From assembly GCA_028280945.1 (NCBI GenBank), contig JANQKV010000067.1, positions 1 to 64,000 of the forward strand: a DNA stretch of 64,000 bases, written 5' to 3'. Source of the stretch: Opitutaceae bacterium. Its GTDB lineage: Bacteria > Verrucomicrobiota > Verrucomicrobiia > Opitutales > Opitutaceae. The first letter of the stretch is position 1. Every line of letters begins with the position of its first letter. The notes under the pieces are model-generated. The model worked only from the letters and a program-made list of their open reading frames with translations. It searched no databases and was not told where the DNA came from. A program made the translations under genes and the position numbers. This document shows positions 7,749 through 18,000 of this stretch, piece after piece.

Positions 7749-10700
7749 TTATGGCAATTCGTAAACCTCAACCAATGCTTCTCCGGCAGTTCCGTCTGCT
7801 CCGTTTACCTGAGCAGTGTATAAACCGGGCTCCAGATAGATCAGGACGGCGGCATCGCTACTTCCGGAGTCAAGGGGGAAAGCTCCGATTGACGATGCAA
7901 TCTGTCTGATGTCATCCGCATTTGCGTTGTCCGACCAGTTGTCGTTGGTGGCAGCCAGGGTTGATCCACTGAAAATACGTAATCTTGGATCGGAAACCGC
8001 ATCAGCCACTCCGAAGTCCCGCAGTGTTGGCCCCACCCCGCGAATAAGCAGTCGCTTGGGGCCATCCCCAGAAACAACAAAACCTGCGATGAGAGTGTCC
8101 TCATCGCTACCTGCGAACCCGCGAGTCGACAGATTTGATAAGCGAGGTCCGTCGGCTTCATCCGGAAAGGCATCGTAGACTTCCACAAGAACAATCCCGC
8201 CGGTGCCGTCGGTGCTCCCCACATGCATGGTGTAGGGGCCAGGCACCAGTTGAGCAGCCAGGGCAGCATCATTGCTGCCTCTGCGAAGCGGGAATGCACC
8301 GAGCTGATTGGCCATAGCGTCGACCGTGATTCCCATGATTCCTGCCCACCAGTTGTCGTTCGAGGTCAGTTCTGTTTCGCCGCGAAACAACCGGAGATAC
8401 GGATCCGAAAGCGAGCTGGCCACTCCGTAGTCCGCCAGGGTGGGACCCACGGCTCGCACCAGCACAAACTTTCCCCGCGTGCCGCTCACGACGAAACCCA
8501 CGATGATCGAGCCATCTCCGCTGATGCGTGCCCGGGTGGACAGGTTGGAAAGCCTTTCAGCGGCGCCATCATTCCCGGGAAAACTGGTGAGGAACTCGTT
8601 GGAAATTTCGACTGAGGCCGGCCGACTGGTCACCGTCGTGGAGCCGTTCGTGATCGTGACAGTGTAGATTCCCTGTTGGGAGTCGGCCAAGTTGGATAAC
8701 TCGAGACGGAAGGAGGTCGCTCCCGGAATAGGCGTGCCGTTGAAGTTCCATTGAAAACCAAACGGACCGGTTTGGTTGACGAGAGTGGTGGAAAGCTCGA
8801 TGTCGGCGGATGGCCCGACCCGAAAGCTCACCGGATGATAGCCGACCTCCAAGGGAACGGATTCAGGATCACGGGTGACTTGCACGGTATTCGACCATAT
8901 GCTTCCCGCCGCATTGGTGATCTCCACTTGATAGGCTCCCAGCGCCTGCGAGGTGTCTCCACTAAAGTAGATCTGGCTTTGGGTCGCCCCTTCGACAGGT
9001 TGATTATCGCGATACCACTGATAGGAAATGTTAGCAGTGGGAAAGTAGTTTTGCGCCGATACTGAAATGAGTCGGCGTTCGCCTTCCGGCTGCGGATTCT
9101 TGAGCGCCACCGGCCGAGGTTGTTCCAAAATTTGAGGTAAAGCGATGACGGGAAGCGTCAGTTCAATAGGTGAAGAATCGGTGGATCCCAGAGCATTTGA
9201 GACTCTTGCGAAATAGGTCGCCGCATCATTTTCGCCAACGTTCTCGATTCGCAGTTCGGGTTGATCGGCTCCGGCGATGGCATTGCCGTCTTTATACCAT
9301 TGGATCCCCATGGGTGACGGACTGACAGCAGTGATACGAAGGGCGTGAGCTTGTTCCCGGGCGATTGTCGCGCTGCTCGATTGCTGCAGGATGGTTGGCG
9401 GTGAACTGGAGACTTCCGAAACCTCGATAGGTGCAGAACTAAAGGTGCCATCCTCCGTCGTCACCGTAGCGACATAGGTTCCGAAATGCTCTGTCAAATC
9501 GGCGACCCAAAGCGACAAGTCCGATTGTTCAGGCAGAGCGACTCCGTTCCGTGTCCAGGTGACGGCGGTTGGCACATCGCGTGTTTGTATCGAAGCCAGC
9601 GAAAACTCATTAAGACTCCAGCGCTGGTAATATGAAGAGTCGTAGGTCAGACCCATGGACCCCGACTGCGAAACGATCATCGGATCGGGGTTCCCTTGAG
9701 AGATCACGGCCACTTTACTGGTAACACTGATTTCCCCGCGTGTCGCCGTTACGGAGTAGGCTCCGATTTCGTCGATGCCGAGGTAAGAGTTGGCGGCACC
9801 CGCGATGGGACTTCCGTCTCGATACCACTGAAACGTTACTCCTCGGTGTGGTCGGGTGGTTGCGTTGATCGAAACCGATTCACCCGGGAGAAGATGATAA
9901 CTCGATGGATGGCGGGTGATCTGCAGCGGAGGCTGTTGCTCTACCGCAACCGTGAACAGACCACTGCTTGCTTCGCCCCCAGGGTTGGAAGCGATGCATT
10001 GGTAGGTGCCTGCTTGGGCAACAGAAATGCTCTCCAAAACGAGCGAAGCCTCATGGGCACCGGTGATGGGCTCGCCATTGTGATACCACTGCAAGGAGGG
10101 CTCCGGTTTGCCTGCAACGCTGACGCTTAAGTGAATGCTGTCGCCCTCGTATCCGAATTGGAATTGGTCGGCCGGACTCAGGAACGACGGGGATTCCCCC
10201 GGATTTTCAACGACGGTGGCAACATGCTCGGTAACCGTGCCGGCGGCGTTGGTGACCACAACGAAGTAGTCCCCGACGAGATCTGCAGGTTCTCCGCTGA
10301 GGTAGAGCGAAGCGGATGTGGCGTCCGGCAGCACCACTTCACCCTTTCGCCATACATAGGTTTTGGGTTCTGACCCGGTGACCGTGTGGTAAAGGCTGAC
10401 GGACTCACCCGCGAAAAGCGATATGGCATCCGGCGATTGGCGTGAGCTCACCGGCGGTTCGATCGCGGCTGAACCCACCGTGATGATTGCCGGTGCGGTC
10501 GTGAGGATCCCGGCGTAATTACTGATCGAAACCTGGTAGGATCCGGAATCGCTCTCTTGCATTTGAGACTTCTCGAATCTTGGGCTGGTGGCGTTTGGGA
10601 TGGGGGCTCCATCCTTTAGCCACTGGTAGGCAAGGGGCTGTGTGCCGCTGGCGAAGACATGTAGAACCAGATTCTCACCCGGTTTGATATTCTGGTCTTG

Positions 10701-11660
10701 TGGCTGTATTCCACTTTGCAGGCGAGGGGGGGTGAGCGATCGGCGTGCAATCAGAAAATCGAGGGAGTCAGTCGTTCCTGCGATGTTGCGGGCCCGAATT
10801 TTGTAAGTGCCCAAATCCTCTGACGTGATCGATTGCCAGTAAAAACTGGTGCCGAACTCCCCTTGGGAATCCACCTGTGTTGCCAAGACGGTCGTTCCCC
10901 GCAGAAGTTCATACGTCACTGGAGGGGTGCCCTGAGCATTAATCGTGACCGTAACTGAGTCTCCGAGATAGGCTTCTTGGCTTTGTGGTTGATGAGAAAT
11001 CGTTGGAAGCTGGGCTGATCCGGGAAATCTGGGTGTGACAGTGAATCGAGCCTCATCGCTGCCGATCGCGTTGCGGAGTCGGGCAACGTAGTCGCCTCCA
11101 TCCTCATCGCGGGCCGAATCGACATGGAAACGGCTGTCGGAACCAGAACGAATCAATCGACCATCCTTATACCAATCGATTTCCAAAGGCAGAGACCCTT
11201 CCCATCGAAATTCGAGGGTGAATGGCATGCCCGGGATCAATTCCACATCAGGCGAGCTATAAAGGATACGCGGAGGATTGCGTGGGCTCACCACAAGGTG
11301 AATCACATCACTTCGCACCCGCCCCTGATCGTTGGAGACTTCAACTTGGTAGTGTCCATTGTCGGTCCAGCGGTCCGTGGATGAAATTAGCAATGTCGCG
11401 TTTGTCTCTCCTTCAATCGGAGAGTCATTCCGGAACCATTGAAAGGCCAGCGGCTGGCTCCCCTGGGCGATGACTCTAAGTTCAGCTGGTTCGCCTTGAA
11501 TGGGACGATATGTCGATTCGCCAGGCTCAAGAGAATCGATGACAGGCGCCGATTGACCAAAGGCATAGTGGGTTGTCGTTACCATCAATCCGGCCAACAG
11601 CGTCCATCTTATGAGATAGGCGATTTCAACCAAGCGAAGATAGTAAAATCTGCGTTGCAT
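7749..11660 (-). CDS. Secreted multi-Ig-domain surface protein inside the Moco operon
   Basis: 1303 aa from ATG 11660, which gives a signal peptide (IRWTLLAGLMVTTTHYAFGQ). An in-frame start at 11735 would bury this segment. Residues about 40-1040 hold eleven Ig-like domains, seen from repeated cores such as LAFQWFRNDSPI, LAYQWLKDGAPI, VTFQWYRDGSPI and ISYQWYRDNQPV. The C-terminus carries two copies of a roughly 120-aa module beginning RLSNLSTR, each with GFVVSG, VGPTL-x-D-x-GV, NDNW, GAFPL and a closing LVEVY; these are familiar from Verrucomicrobiota secreted proteins. It probably acts outside the cell in adhesion or matrix. No role in cofactor synthesis is visible. Its codons look less GC-biased than its neighbours', suggesting later insertion. 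Confidence 0.85.
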   Translation of the reverse strand: MQRRFYYLRLVEIAYLIRWTLLAGLMVTTTHYAFGQSAPVIDSLEPGESTYRPIQGEPAELRVIAQGSQPLAFQWFRNDSPIEGETNATLLISSTDRWTDNGHYQVEVSNDQGRVRSDVIHLVVSPRNPPRILYSSPDVELIPGMPFTLEFRWEGSLPLEIDWYKDGRLIRSGSDSRFHVDSARDEDGGDYVARLRNAIGSDEARFTVTPRFPGSAQLPTISHQPQSQEAYLGDSVTVTINAQGTPPVTYELLRGTTVLATQVDSQGEFGTSFYWQSITSEDLGTYKIRARNIAGTTDSLDFLIARRSLTPPRLQSGIQPQDQNIKPGENLVLHVFASGTQPLAYQWLKDGAPIPNATSPRFEKSQMQESDSGSYQVSISNYAGILTTAPAIITVGSAAIEPPVSSRQSPDAISLFAGESVSLYHTVTGSEPKTYVWRKGEVVLPDATSASLYLSGEPADLVGDYFVVVTNAAGTVTEHVATVVENPGESPSFLSPADQFQFGYEGDSIHLSVSVAGKPEPSLQWYHNGEPITGAHEASLVLESISVAQAGTYQCIASNPGGEASSGLFTVAVEQQPPLQITRHPSSYHLLPGESVSINATTRPHRGVTFQWYRDGSPIAGAANSYLGIDEIGAYSVTATRGEISVTSKVAVISQGNPDPMIVSQSGSMGLTYDSSYYQRWSLNEFSLASIQTRDVPTAVTWTRNGVALPEQSDLSLWVADLTEHFGTYVATVTTEDGTFSSAPIEVSEVSSSPPTILQQSSSATIAREQAHALRITAVSPSPMGIQWYKDGNAIAGADQPELRIENVGENDAATYFARVSNALGSTDSSPIELTLPVIALPQILEQPRPVALKNPQPEGERRLISVSAQNYFPTANISYQWYRDNQPVEGATQSQIYFSGDTSQALGAYQVEITNAAGSIWSNTVQVTRDPESVPLEVGYHPVSFRVGPSADIELSTTLVNQTGPFGFQWNFNGTPIPGATSFRLELSNLADSQQGIYTVTITNGSTTVTSRPASVEISNEFLTSFPGNDGAAERLSNLSTRARISGDGSIIVGFVVSGTRGKFVLVRAVGPTLADYGVASSLSDPYLRLFRGETELTSNDNWWAGIMGITVDAMANQLGAFPLRRGSNDAALAAQLVPGPYTMHVGSTDGTGGIVLVEVYDAFPDEADGPRLSNLSTRGFAGSDEDTLIAGFVVSGDGPKRLLIRGVGPTLRDFGVADAVSDPRLRIFSGSTLAATNDNWSDNANADDIRQIASSIGAFPLDSGSSDAAVLIYLEPGLYTAQVNGADGTAGEALVEVYELP

Positions 11661-11784
11661 GATCAGTGTCGGGATCGGCGGACTCTTGGTCCATAGTGCC
11701 CGAGTATCGCTATCAAATCCACTTCGGCTCAACAACTATGGCTAGCCGTTTATTGTTTAATACTTGTCGCAAGCGCCGTGGCCG

Positions 11785-12027
11785 CTATCCCCCGGCCACC
11801 GGGGGGATGAAGACAATCTTGTCACCGTTCTCGATGGGTCCTGGCCAAGGAACGAATTCGCCGTTGATGGCGGCGCGAAGGCGGTCGGCCGGCAAGGTGA
11901 AGTCATGTGCTTCCGCCAACTCCCGGTAGAGTGTCTCGGCGTCGGGTGCGTTGGTCTCGCGCGTTTCTTCCGCCACGCCACGTTGCTCGCGCAAAATGGC
12001 GAAATACTGGATGTGGACCGTCTTCAC
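11785..12027 (-). CDS. moaD: Molybdopterin synthase sulfur-carrier subunit
   Basis: An 80-aa ubiquitin-fold sulfur carrier ending in the diagnostic Gly-Gly (IVFIPPVAGG), the residue thiocarboxylated before sulfur transfer. MKTVHIQYFAILREQRG is the usual first strand, and RAAINGEF with IENGDKIVF are family features. The start overlaps the moaC stop by four bases (12024-12027). Downstream, 124 nt separate it from the Ig gene instead of the usual moaE. Confidence 0.94.
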   Translation of the reverse strand: MKTVHIQYFAILREQRGVAEETRETNAPDAETLYRELAEAHDFTLPADRLRAAINGEFVPWPGPIENGDKIVFIPPVAGG

Positions 12028-12539
12028 GCTTCGTATTCGGCAGCCGGGTCGATTTCGGCGGCTTGGTGGTCGGTTTTTCCACCGGTCTTCTCAAGCAAGC
12101 GCGTCTCCTTGATCACGATGTCGTGAGACACCGCCTTGCCCATGTCATAGAGCGTAAGGGCGGCTACGGTCGCCCCGGTGAGAGCTTCCATTTCGACGCC
12201 GGTCTTGGCGGATACCGCCACCCGGCAGTGAATTTCGATTTCCAGCGAGCCATCCTCCTGCAGCGCCCGGGGGTGCAATTCGATCGTGCAATCTTCCATC
12301 GGCAGCGGATGGCAAAGGGGAATGAGGTCACTGGTGCGTTTGGCGGCCATCACCCCCGCCAAGCTGGCGGTCTGAAAGACAGGCCCCTTTTTGCCGACGA
12401 TTTCCTTGCCTTGGAGGAGTTGGGCCAAGGCCGCCGGCAGGTGCACAACGGTCCGGGCGTGGGCGGTGCGCCGGGTCACCGCTTTGCCTCCAACATCGAC
12501 CATTTGCGGGCGGTTTTTGTCATCCAGGTGCGAAAGCAT
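12024..12539 (-). CDS. moaC: Cyclic pyranopterin monophosphate synthase accessory protein
   Basis: With MoaA it makes cyclic pyranopterin monophosphate from GTP. From ATG 12539: LSHLDDKNRPQMVDVGGK at the N-terminus, then GVMAAKRTSDLIPLCHPLP and the active-site region KTGVEMEALTGATVAALTLY followed by MGKAVSHD. 171 aa. A TTG at 12599 would extend the frame by 20 residues and overlap moeA, but family alignment favours ATG 12539. It lies 50 nt after moeA. Confidence 0.94.
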   Translation of the reverse strand: MLSHLDDKNRPQMVDVGGKAVTRRTAHARTVVHLPAALAQLLQGKEIVGKKGPVFQTASLAGVMAAKRTSDLIPLCHPLPMEDCTIELHPRALQEDGSLEIEIHCRVAVSAKTGVEMEALTGATVAALTLYDMGKAVSHDIVIKETRLLEKTGGKTDHQAAEIDPAAEYEA

Positions 12540-12589
12540 GCCATGATCTTTGGACTCCGGTTGGCAAATTACGATTTGAAAGGCGCTCC

Positions 12590-13804
12590 TCAGGTCCAAC
12601 GCCAGAGGCGGGCGCGGGTGCCGGCGGGAAACTCGGACTGATCGGCGGGCAATTCCACAAAACCATCCGTCCCCAGCAAACCCCCAAGATCCCCGGAGGT
12701 GTTAAACGGCGCGGGCTCTGCACCGAGCCGGCCTTCGGCGGAGGTGGTAACCTGAACGGGCATCATCAGGGAGAGGGGTTTGGCAAACGTCACGTTGGTC
12801 GTGAGCACCACCGTCTCTGCCTTGGGCTGGAGCGCACCCGCCATCTGCCTCAGGGCCGACAAAACATACCGGTGCAGGCAGGTATAAGTGGAAACGGGAT
12901 TGCCGGGCAGGGCGAAGACGGGGGTGCGACGCGGGGTCGTGCCGAACCACAATGGCTTGCCGGGGCGCTGGGCCACGCCGCGAAGCCTTTCGATCACACC
13001 GAGTTCGGCCAGGACCGTCGGCACGTGGTCGCGTTTTCCTTTGGAAACTCCGCCGGTGAGCACCGTGACGTCGAATTTGGCCAGAATGTCGCGCAACGCG
13101 CTTTCGATCTCGGGACGATTATCGCGGAGATGAAATCTTTCGATCCGGCCGGCCAAGTGGCTCTGGTCCAATGCCGCCCGGATGGTGTGATCGTTGGATT
13201 TGCGAATCTGCTGGGGAGCGAGGTTTAAGGCGTCGACTTCCATCAGTTCGTCTCCCGTGGCCACGACAGCGATGGAGGGACGGGCCGCGACTTGCAATCG
13301 GGCTGCTCCGATGGTGGCCGCCACCGCGATTTCCTTGCCGGTGAGCAGGGTGCCGCTCGGCACGAGTTCGGCACCCGCCGCGAAATCGGAACCTTCCCGG
13401 TGGATGTTCTGACCTGCTTCGACAATGGCACCGGAGGCCAGCGTGATCCGATCGCCGTCGCGGGTGACGTCTTCGTAAGGCACAACGGCGTCCGCCCCTT
13501 GCGCCACGGTTGCCCCGGTTGCGATCTCCACGGCCTGGCCCGGCGTGGTGATCTCCTGGGCAATCATTCCGGCCGCCTGATAGGACGTGACGGTCAAAAT
13601 GGCCTTGGGGTTGGCAATGAGGTCGGCTGATCGCACCGCGTAGCCGTCCATGGTGACGCGATCAAATGCCGGCATGGGCCGATCGGCCACGAGCACTTGG
13701 CGCAGGACGCGGCCGTGGGCGTGTTCCAGGGTGCAGTCCTCAGCGGGCAGAGCGCTCAGGTGTTGGGCAATGGTTTTGGTGGCTTCGGCAGGAGAAATCG
13801 GCAT
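12590..13804 (-). CDS. moeA: Molybdopterin molybdenumtransferase
   Basis: Inserts molybdenum into adenylylated molybdopterin. The N-terminal domain shows RPMPAFDRVTMDGYAV. The central MoCF-binding domain has VVATGDELMEVD and VLTGGVSKGKRDHVP. ALPGNPVSTYTCLHRYVL is the conserved C-terminal part of that domain, and a small beta-barrel domain IV ends the protein. 404 aa is normal. First gene of the leftward moeA-moaC-moaD-(Ig)-moaE-HAD unit; moaA starts 124 nt away on the other strand, so a divergent promoter region lies at 13805-13928. Confidence 0.95.
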   Translation of the reverse strand: MPISPAEATKTIAQHLSALPAEDCTLEHAHGRVLRQVLVADRPMPAFDRVTMDGYAVRSADLIANPKAILTVTSYQAAGMIAQEITTPGQAVEIATGATVAQGADAVVPYEDVTRDGDRITLASGAIVEAGQNIHREGSDFAAGAELVPSGTLLTGKEIAVAATIGAARLQVAARPSIAVVATGDELMEVDALNLAPQQIRKSNDHTIRAALDQSHLAGRIERFHLRDNRPEIESALRDILAKFDVTVLTGGVSKGKRDHVPTVLAELGVIERLRGVAQRPGKPLWFGTTPRRTPVFALPGNPVSTYTCLHRYVLSALRQMAGALQPKAETVVLTTNVTFAKPLSLMMPVQVTTSAEGRLGAEPAPFNTSGDLGGLLGTDGFVELPADQSEFPAGTRARLWRWT

Positions 13805-13928
13805 GGGGTGGGAGAGTGGTTAATCCAAGGCACCCCGGCTGTCAGCGCAACCTTCGGTCGGCAAGCAGGGGTGGATTAGTTGCGCAAGAGTTGTCACCGG
13901 GCGTTTTCACGTCATGCAGTAAGAGCTC

Positions 13929-14951
13929 GTGTCTGTTTTGCACCCACAGGATACCCTCGGCCGCCCGTTGCGCGATTTGAGAATCTCGGTCACCGATCAA
14001 TGCAATTTTCGGTGTCCCTACTGCATGCCCAAGGAGGTATTCGGGGCGGATTATCCGTTCCTGCGTGATCCCCAATTGATGACAGCCGACGAGTTGGTGG
14101 CGATTGCCCGAGCCTTTGTGACCTTGGGTGTCACCAAGCTTCGTTTGACCGGTGGTGAACCACTGCTGCGGACGGATCTCGTGGAAATCGTATCACGCCT
14201 CAAGCAGGAGGCGGGTGCCGAAGAGGTCGCATTGACCACCAACGGTTGGCTGCTTTCGCGCCATGCGGCCGGGCTGCGCGATGCCGGGCTCGATCGTTTG
14301 AATGTTTCGGTGGATTCGCTGGATGCCGCGACCGCGGGGCGGATGAACGGACGTGGGTTGGACTCGCGGCGCGTCCTTGCGGCGATCGACGAGGCGGTGG
14401 CCCTGGGGCTGCCGGTGAAGGTCAACATGGCGGTCCAGCGCGGCATCAATGATCACGAGATCGAGGACATGACGGCGTATTTCCGCGCGCGTCGCATTAC
14501 CCTGCGTTTTATCGAGTTCATGGACGTTGGCACCACAAACGGGTGGAAAGTTGACGAGGTGTTGCCGGCGCGGGAAATCGTGGAACGGGTTCATCGTCGC
14601 TGGCCCATCGAGCCGATCACTCCCGCCTATCGGGGTGAAGTCGCCGCCCGTTACCGGTTTATCGATGGCAGCGGGGAAATTGGCATCATTGCATCGATCA
14701 CGGAACCCTTTTGCCGCGATTGCCACCGCGCCCGGCTGTCGGCGGACGGCAAAATGCACACCTGTCTTTTTTCGGCATTGGGGTGGGATGTCCTGGGCAA
14801 GTGGCGCGGAGGTTGCTCCCACGAAGAGCTGGTCGGATACATTGCCGGCATCTGGGGGCGGCGGGTGGACCGATATTCGGACGAACGCGCTGAGCGCGAC
14901 CCCTCAGCCACCACTTCGGCGAAGCCGGAGATGAGCTACTTGGGGGGGTAA
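13929..14951 (+). CDS. moaA: GTP 3',8-cyclase (radical SAM)
   Basis: Radical-SAM enzyme that performs the first step of Moco synthesis on GTP. The N-terminal 4Fe-4S motif is C25-x3-C29-x2-C32 in QCNFRCPYCM, followed by KLRLTGGEPLLR. The C-terminal cluster has C-x2-C-x13-C (CRDCHRARLSADGKMHTC). The protein ends in Gly-Gly (SYLGG), the tail needed for activity in MoaA. Start is GTG 13929, with DTLGRPLRDLRISVTD matching the family. 340 aa. Confidence 0.95.
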   Translation: MSVLHPQDTLGRPLRDLRISVTDQCNFRCPYCMPKEVFGADYPFLRDPQLMTADELVAIARAFVTLGVTKLRLTGGEPLLRTDLVEIVSRLKQEAGAEEVALTTNGWLLSRHAAGLRDAGLDRLNVSVDSLDAATAGRMNGRGLDSRRVLAAIDEAVALGLPVKVNMAVQRGINDHEIEDMTAYFRARRITLRFIEFMDVGTTNGWKVDEVLPAREIVERVHRRWPIEPITPAYRGEVAARYRFIDGSGEIGIIASITEPFCRDCHRARLSADGKMHTCLFSALGWDVLGKWRGGCSHEELVGYIAGIWGRRVDRYSDERAERDPSATTSAKPEMSYLGG

Positions 14952-14969
14952 CATCCCCACCTCGGCAGT

Positions 14970-14983
14970 AGGTATTAATACCT
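14970..14983. promoter_or_regulatory. 14-bp perfect palindrome before the giant surface-protein gene
   Basis: AGGTATTAATACCT is perfectly symmetric. It lies 19 nt after the moaA stop and 52 nt before the next start codon, in a short AT-rich gap between two genes. It could be an operator. Its arms could also form a small hairpin, but no T-run follows. Confidence 0.4.
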
Positions 14984-15005
14984 CCACAAAATCTATTGTT
15001 TGAAA

Positions 15006-15021
15006 TAGGGTGAAAACCCTA
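15006..15021. promoter_or_regulatory. TAGGG-N6-CCCTA inverted repeat before start codon
   Basis: TAGGG-TGAAAA-CCCTA, ending 13 nt before ATG 15035. The same arms with the same 6-nt spacer occur at 24350-24365 before another exported-protein gene. The 3' arm (CCCT) could instead pair with the GAGGGG ribosome-binding-like stretch at 15027-15032, so it could act as an operator or as a leader structure affecting translation. Confidence 0.45.
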
Positions 15022-15034
15022 GATTTGAGGGGTA

Positions 15035-18000
15035 ATGAGTTTTACCCGTCAATCCTCCATCATTTTGGGCCTCATTTTGGCCACTGCCAGTGGGTCTGCG
15101 CAGGTTGTGACGGAGAGTTTTCGGAACGCCACGACCACCAACCCCAATTGGGTTTTCTCCGGCAATACCTACACGCCCAACCTCACAGGCGGAGGCATCG
15201 ATGCGGATGGCGACGGTTGGCTCCGCCTCACATCGACCGGTGGCAACCAGGCCACCAGTGCCTACCTTAACCAGGCTTTCACCGCCGCCGGTGCCACCGT
15301 GTATGCGTCGTTTGAATACGCGACCTGGGGTGGCAACGGTGCGGATGGCATGACCTTTTTCCTGTTCGATGGCAGCGTGCCTTTTTCGGTGGGAGCGCCC
15401 GGTGGTTCACTGGGCTACGCCAACCGCAATGCGGAGGCGGGCATGGCCGGCGGTTACATCGGCGTGGGCATCGACGAGTTTGGCAACTTTTCCTCCACCA
15501 GCGAAGGCAAGACCGGCGGTCTGCGCGGTGGGTTGATCCCGGATGCGATTGCGGTGCGCGGCTCGGAGGCCTCGGGATGGGCTTTTCTCGGCAGCAGCGA
15601 CACGCTGGCCACGTCGATTGACACTCCGGGGGTCGGCACACGGCCGACGATCGTCAACGAGGTGCAAATCCTCCTCACCGCGACCAACCAACTCACGGTC
15701 ACGCTTCAACAAGGCGGCACCAACCCCCAGACGGTTTTGCAAATGGACCTTTCGGCCTACACCCGGCCCGAGACGCTGATGCTGGGTTTCGCGGGCTCGA
15801 CCGGTGGCCTCAATAACATTCACGAGATTCGCAACGTCGAGGCTTCGACCATCGTCGCCAGCTTGTGGGACAACCAAGGTGACAGCACCTGGGGCAACAA
15901 CAACAACTGGAATCCCTCGGTCGTGCCCAACGTCGGCTCCGACATTCTGTTCGACAACACCTTCGTGACAACCGACCAGACGATCGACGTCGGTGCCAAC
16001 CGCAGTGTCCGTTCCGTCTCTTTCGATGCCCCGTTCGACTACACGCTGAACAACAACACCATCACGATCGACAATCAGGGGGTTTCCGGCTTCTCCGGCA
16101 TCGCGGCCTCCCAAACCCGGGGCACGGGCGACCACACCGTCAACTCCGACCTGGTCGCCAACAACGACATCACCATCCGCAACAACAATGATGGTGCGCT
16201 CACCCTCACCGGTGATCTGAACCTCAACGCCAACAATGTTACCTTCGACGGCACCGGTGCGCTGACCTCCGACAGCGGGATTATCTCCGGCACCGGTGGA
16301 GTGATCAAAAACGATTCCGGCACGGTCACCCTCTCGGGCAACAACACCTACTCCGGCGGCACCGTCATCAATGACGGCACGCTCAACGCCAACAACAGCA
16401 ATGCGCTCGGGACCGGCAACGTGGATCTCGCGGGCGGCACCCTGGGCTCCACCAACAGCAGTTCGATTGCCAATACCATTTCCCTGACCGGCGATTCCGG
16501 CTTCAGCGGTATCACTACCACCGGCACCATCACTCAAACCGGCGACCGCACCGTGGATCTCAATAACGCCACGCTGGCCGGCAGCTACAACATCGGGGGC
16601 AATGAGTTCACCACCCGTGTCGGTGCCGACAGCACCATCTCGGGTGTCATCTCCAATGGCAGCCTTACCAAGGAAGGCGCGGGCGACCTTACCCTTTCCG
16701 GCTCGAACACCTACACGGGCAATACCACCATCAACGACGGCACCCTCTCGCTCGGGGGCAGTGGCGTCATCAGTGACTCCAGCGACGTGCTCATCGGCAG
16801 CAACGGTACCCTCAACCTCAACGGGTTCTCCGAGCGCATCGACGACCTTCAAGTGCTTGGCGGCGGGGCGACGCTCGACTTTGGGTCCACGTCCGGTGCG
16901 AACGAGTTTCTTTTTGGCACCTACACCGCACCCTCCTCCGGCGTCCTGGTGATCAACAACTGGGAACAGGGTGTGGACCAGCTTGCCACCCGTATCGATG
17001 GCCAGGACGTGAGCACGATGTACCTCTCCGGCTATGGCGTCGCCGAACAGGTGGGCGGACAGGTGTCGGTTGGCACCCTCGGCAACGGTTACCTCATCAC
17101 CCCCCAGGCCGTGCAGTTCAAGGAATGGGACGGGAGCACGGGCAATGACAACTGGTCGACCAACAACAATTGGACTTCCCCGGGTGAGCCCAGCACCACC
17201 CAGATTGCGCTGTTTGGCGACCTTGGGGTGGGGCGCCCGGATGTGGACCTCAATGCGTCCTACACCATCGCCGGCATCCGCTTCGATACCGATGCGACCG
17301 TCAATTACGACATCACCTCCACCACCAGAGATATTACCCTGGCGGGGACCGTGCCCTACATCCAGCAGTTCAGCGACTTTGATCAACGCCTCGGCTTCGA
17401 CGACCTCTTCCTGCAGAACAACACCGTCGTCGACATCACCGGCGCGGGTGACCTCACCATCAACGCCGACATCAAGGACTCGGGTGGATCCCGCGCGTTG
17501 ATCAAGGACGGCACCGGCACCGGCAAGCTCATCCTCGACTTCAATTTCTCCACCTACTCGGGTGGCCTCTTCGTCAACAACGGCATTGTCCAAGCCCGGG
17601 ACGACGTTTCCCTTGGCACCGGCACCGCCAACATTGCGGATGGCGCGACCCTCGAGTTCTCCGGCTCCTTTGGCACGATCGACGAAAACATCAACGTGAC
17701 CGGTTCCGGGGTGGGTGACTTCGGTGCACTGCGCAACGTCTCCGGCACGTCCACACTCTCGGGCACCATTACCGCGACGGGCGACACCAAGATCACCGCC
17801 GATTCCGGGGCCACGTCGAACTACACCGGCAACATCACCGGTTCAAACGTCAACCTCACCTTCGGTGGCGAGGGCGCCCTCAATATTGATCAAATCACCA
17901 CCGGCGCCGGCGGAGTGACCGTGGAAGCCGGCACCACCACTTTCCAAAGCGGTGACGCCAACACCTACACCGGTCTGACTTCCGTCACGGGCGGCACCCT

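Noticed and set aside
13805-13928. Moco riboswitch in the moeA/moaA divergent gap
   Set aside because: The 124-nt gap is short and shows no recognisable Moco-RNA core; only ordinary promoter sequence can be assumed.
15407-17593. Long open frame (728 codons) on the minus strand inside the PEP-CTERM gene
   Set aside because: It mirrors the codon bias of the plus-strand repeat gene, is Val/Gly/Asp-rich without domains, and has no start context or neighbours. The plus strand has a signal peptide, repeats and a sorting signal.
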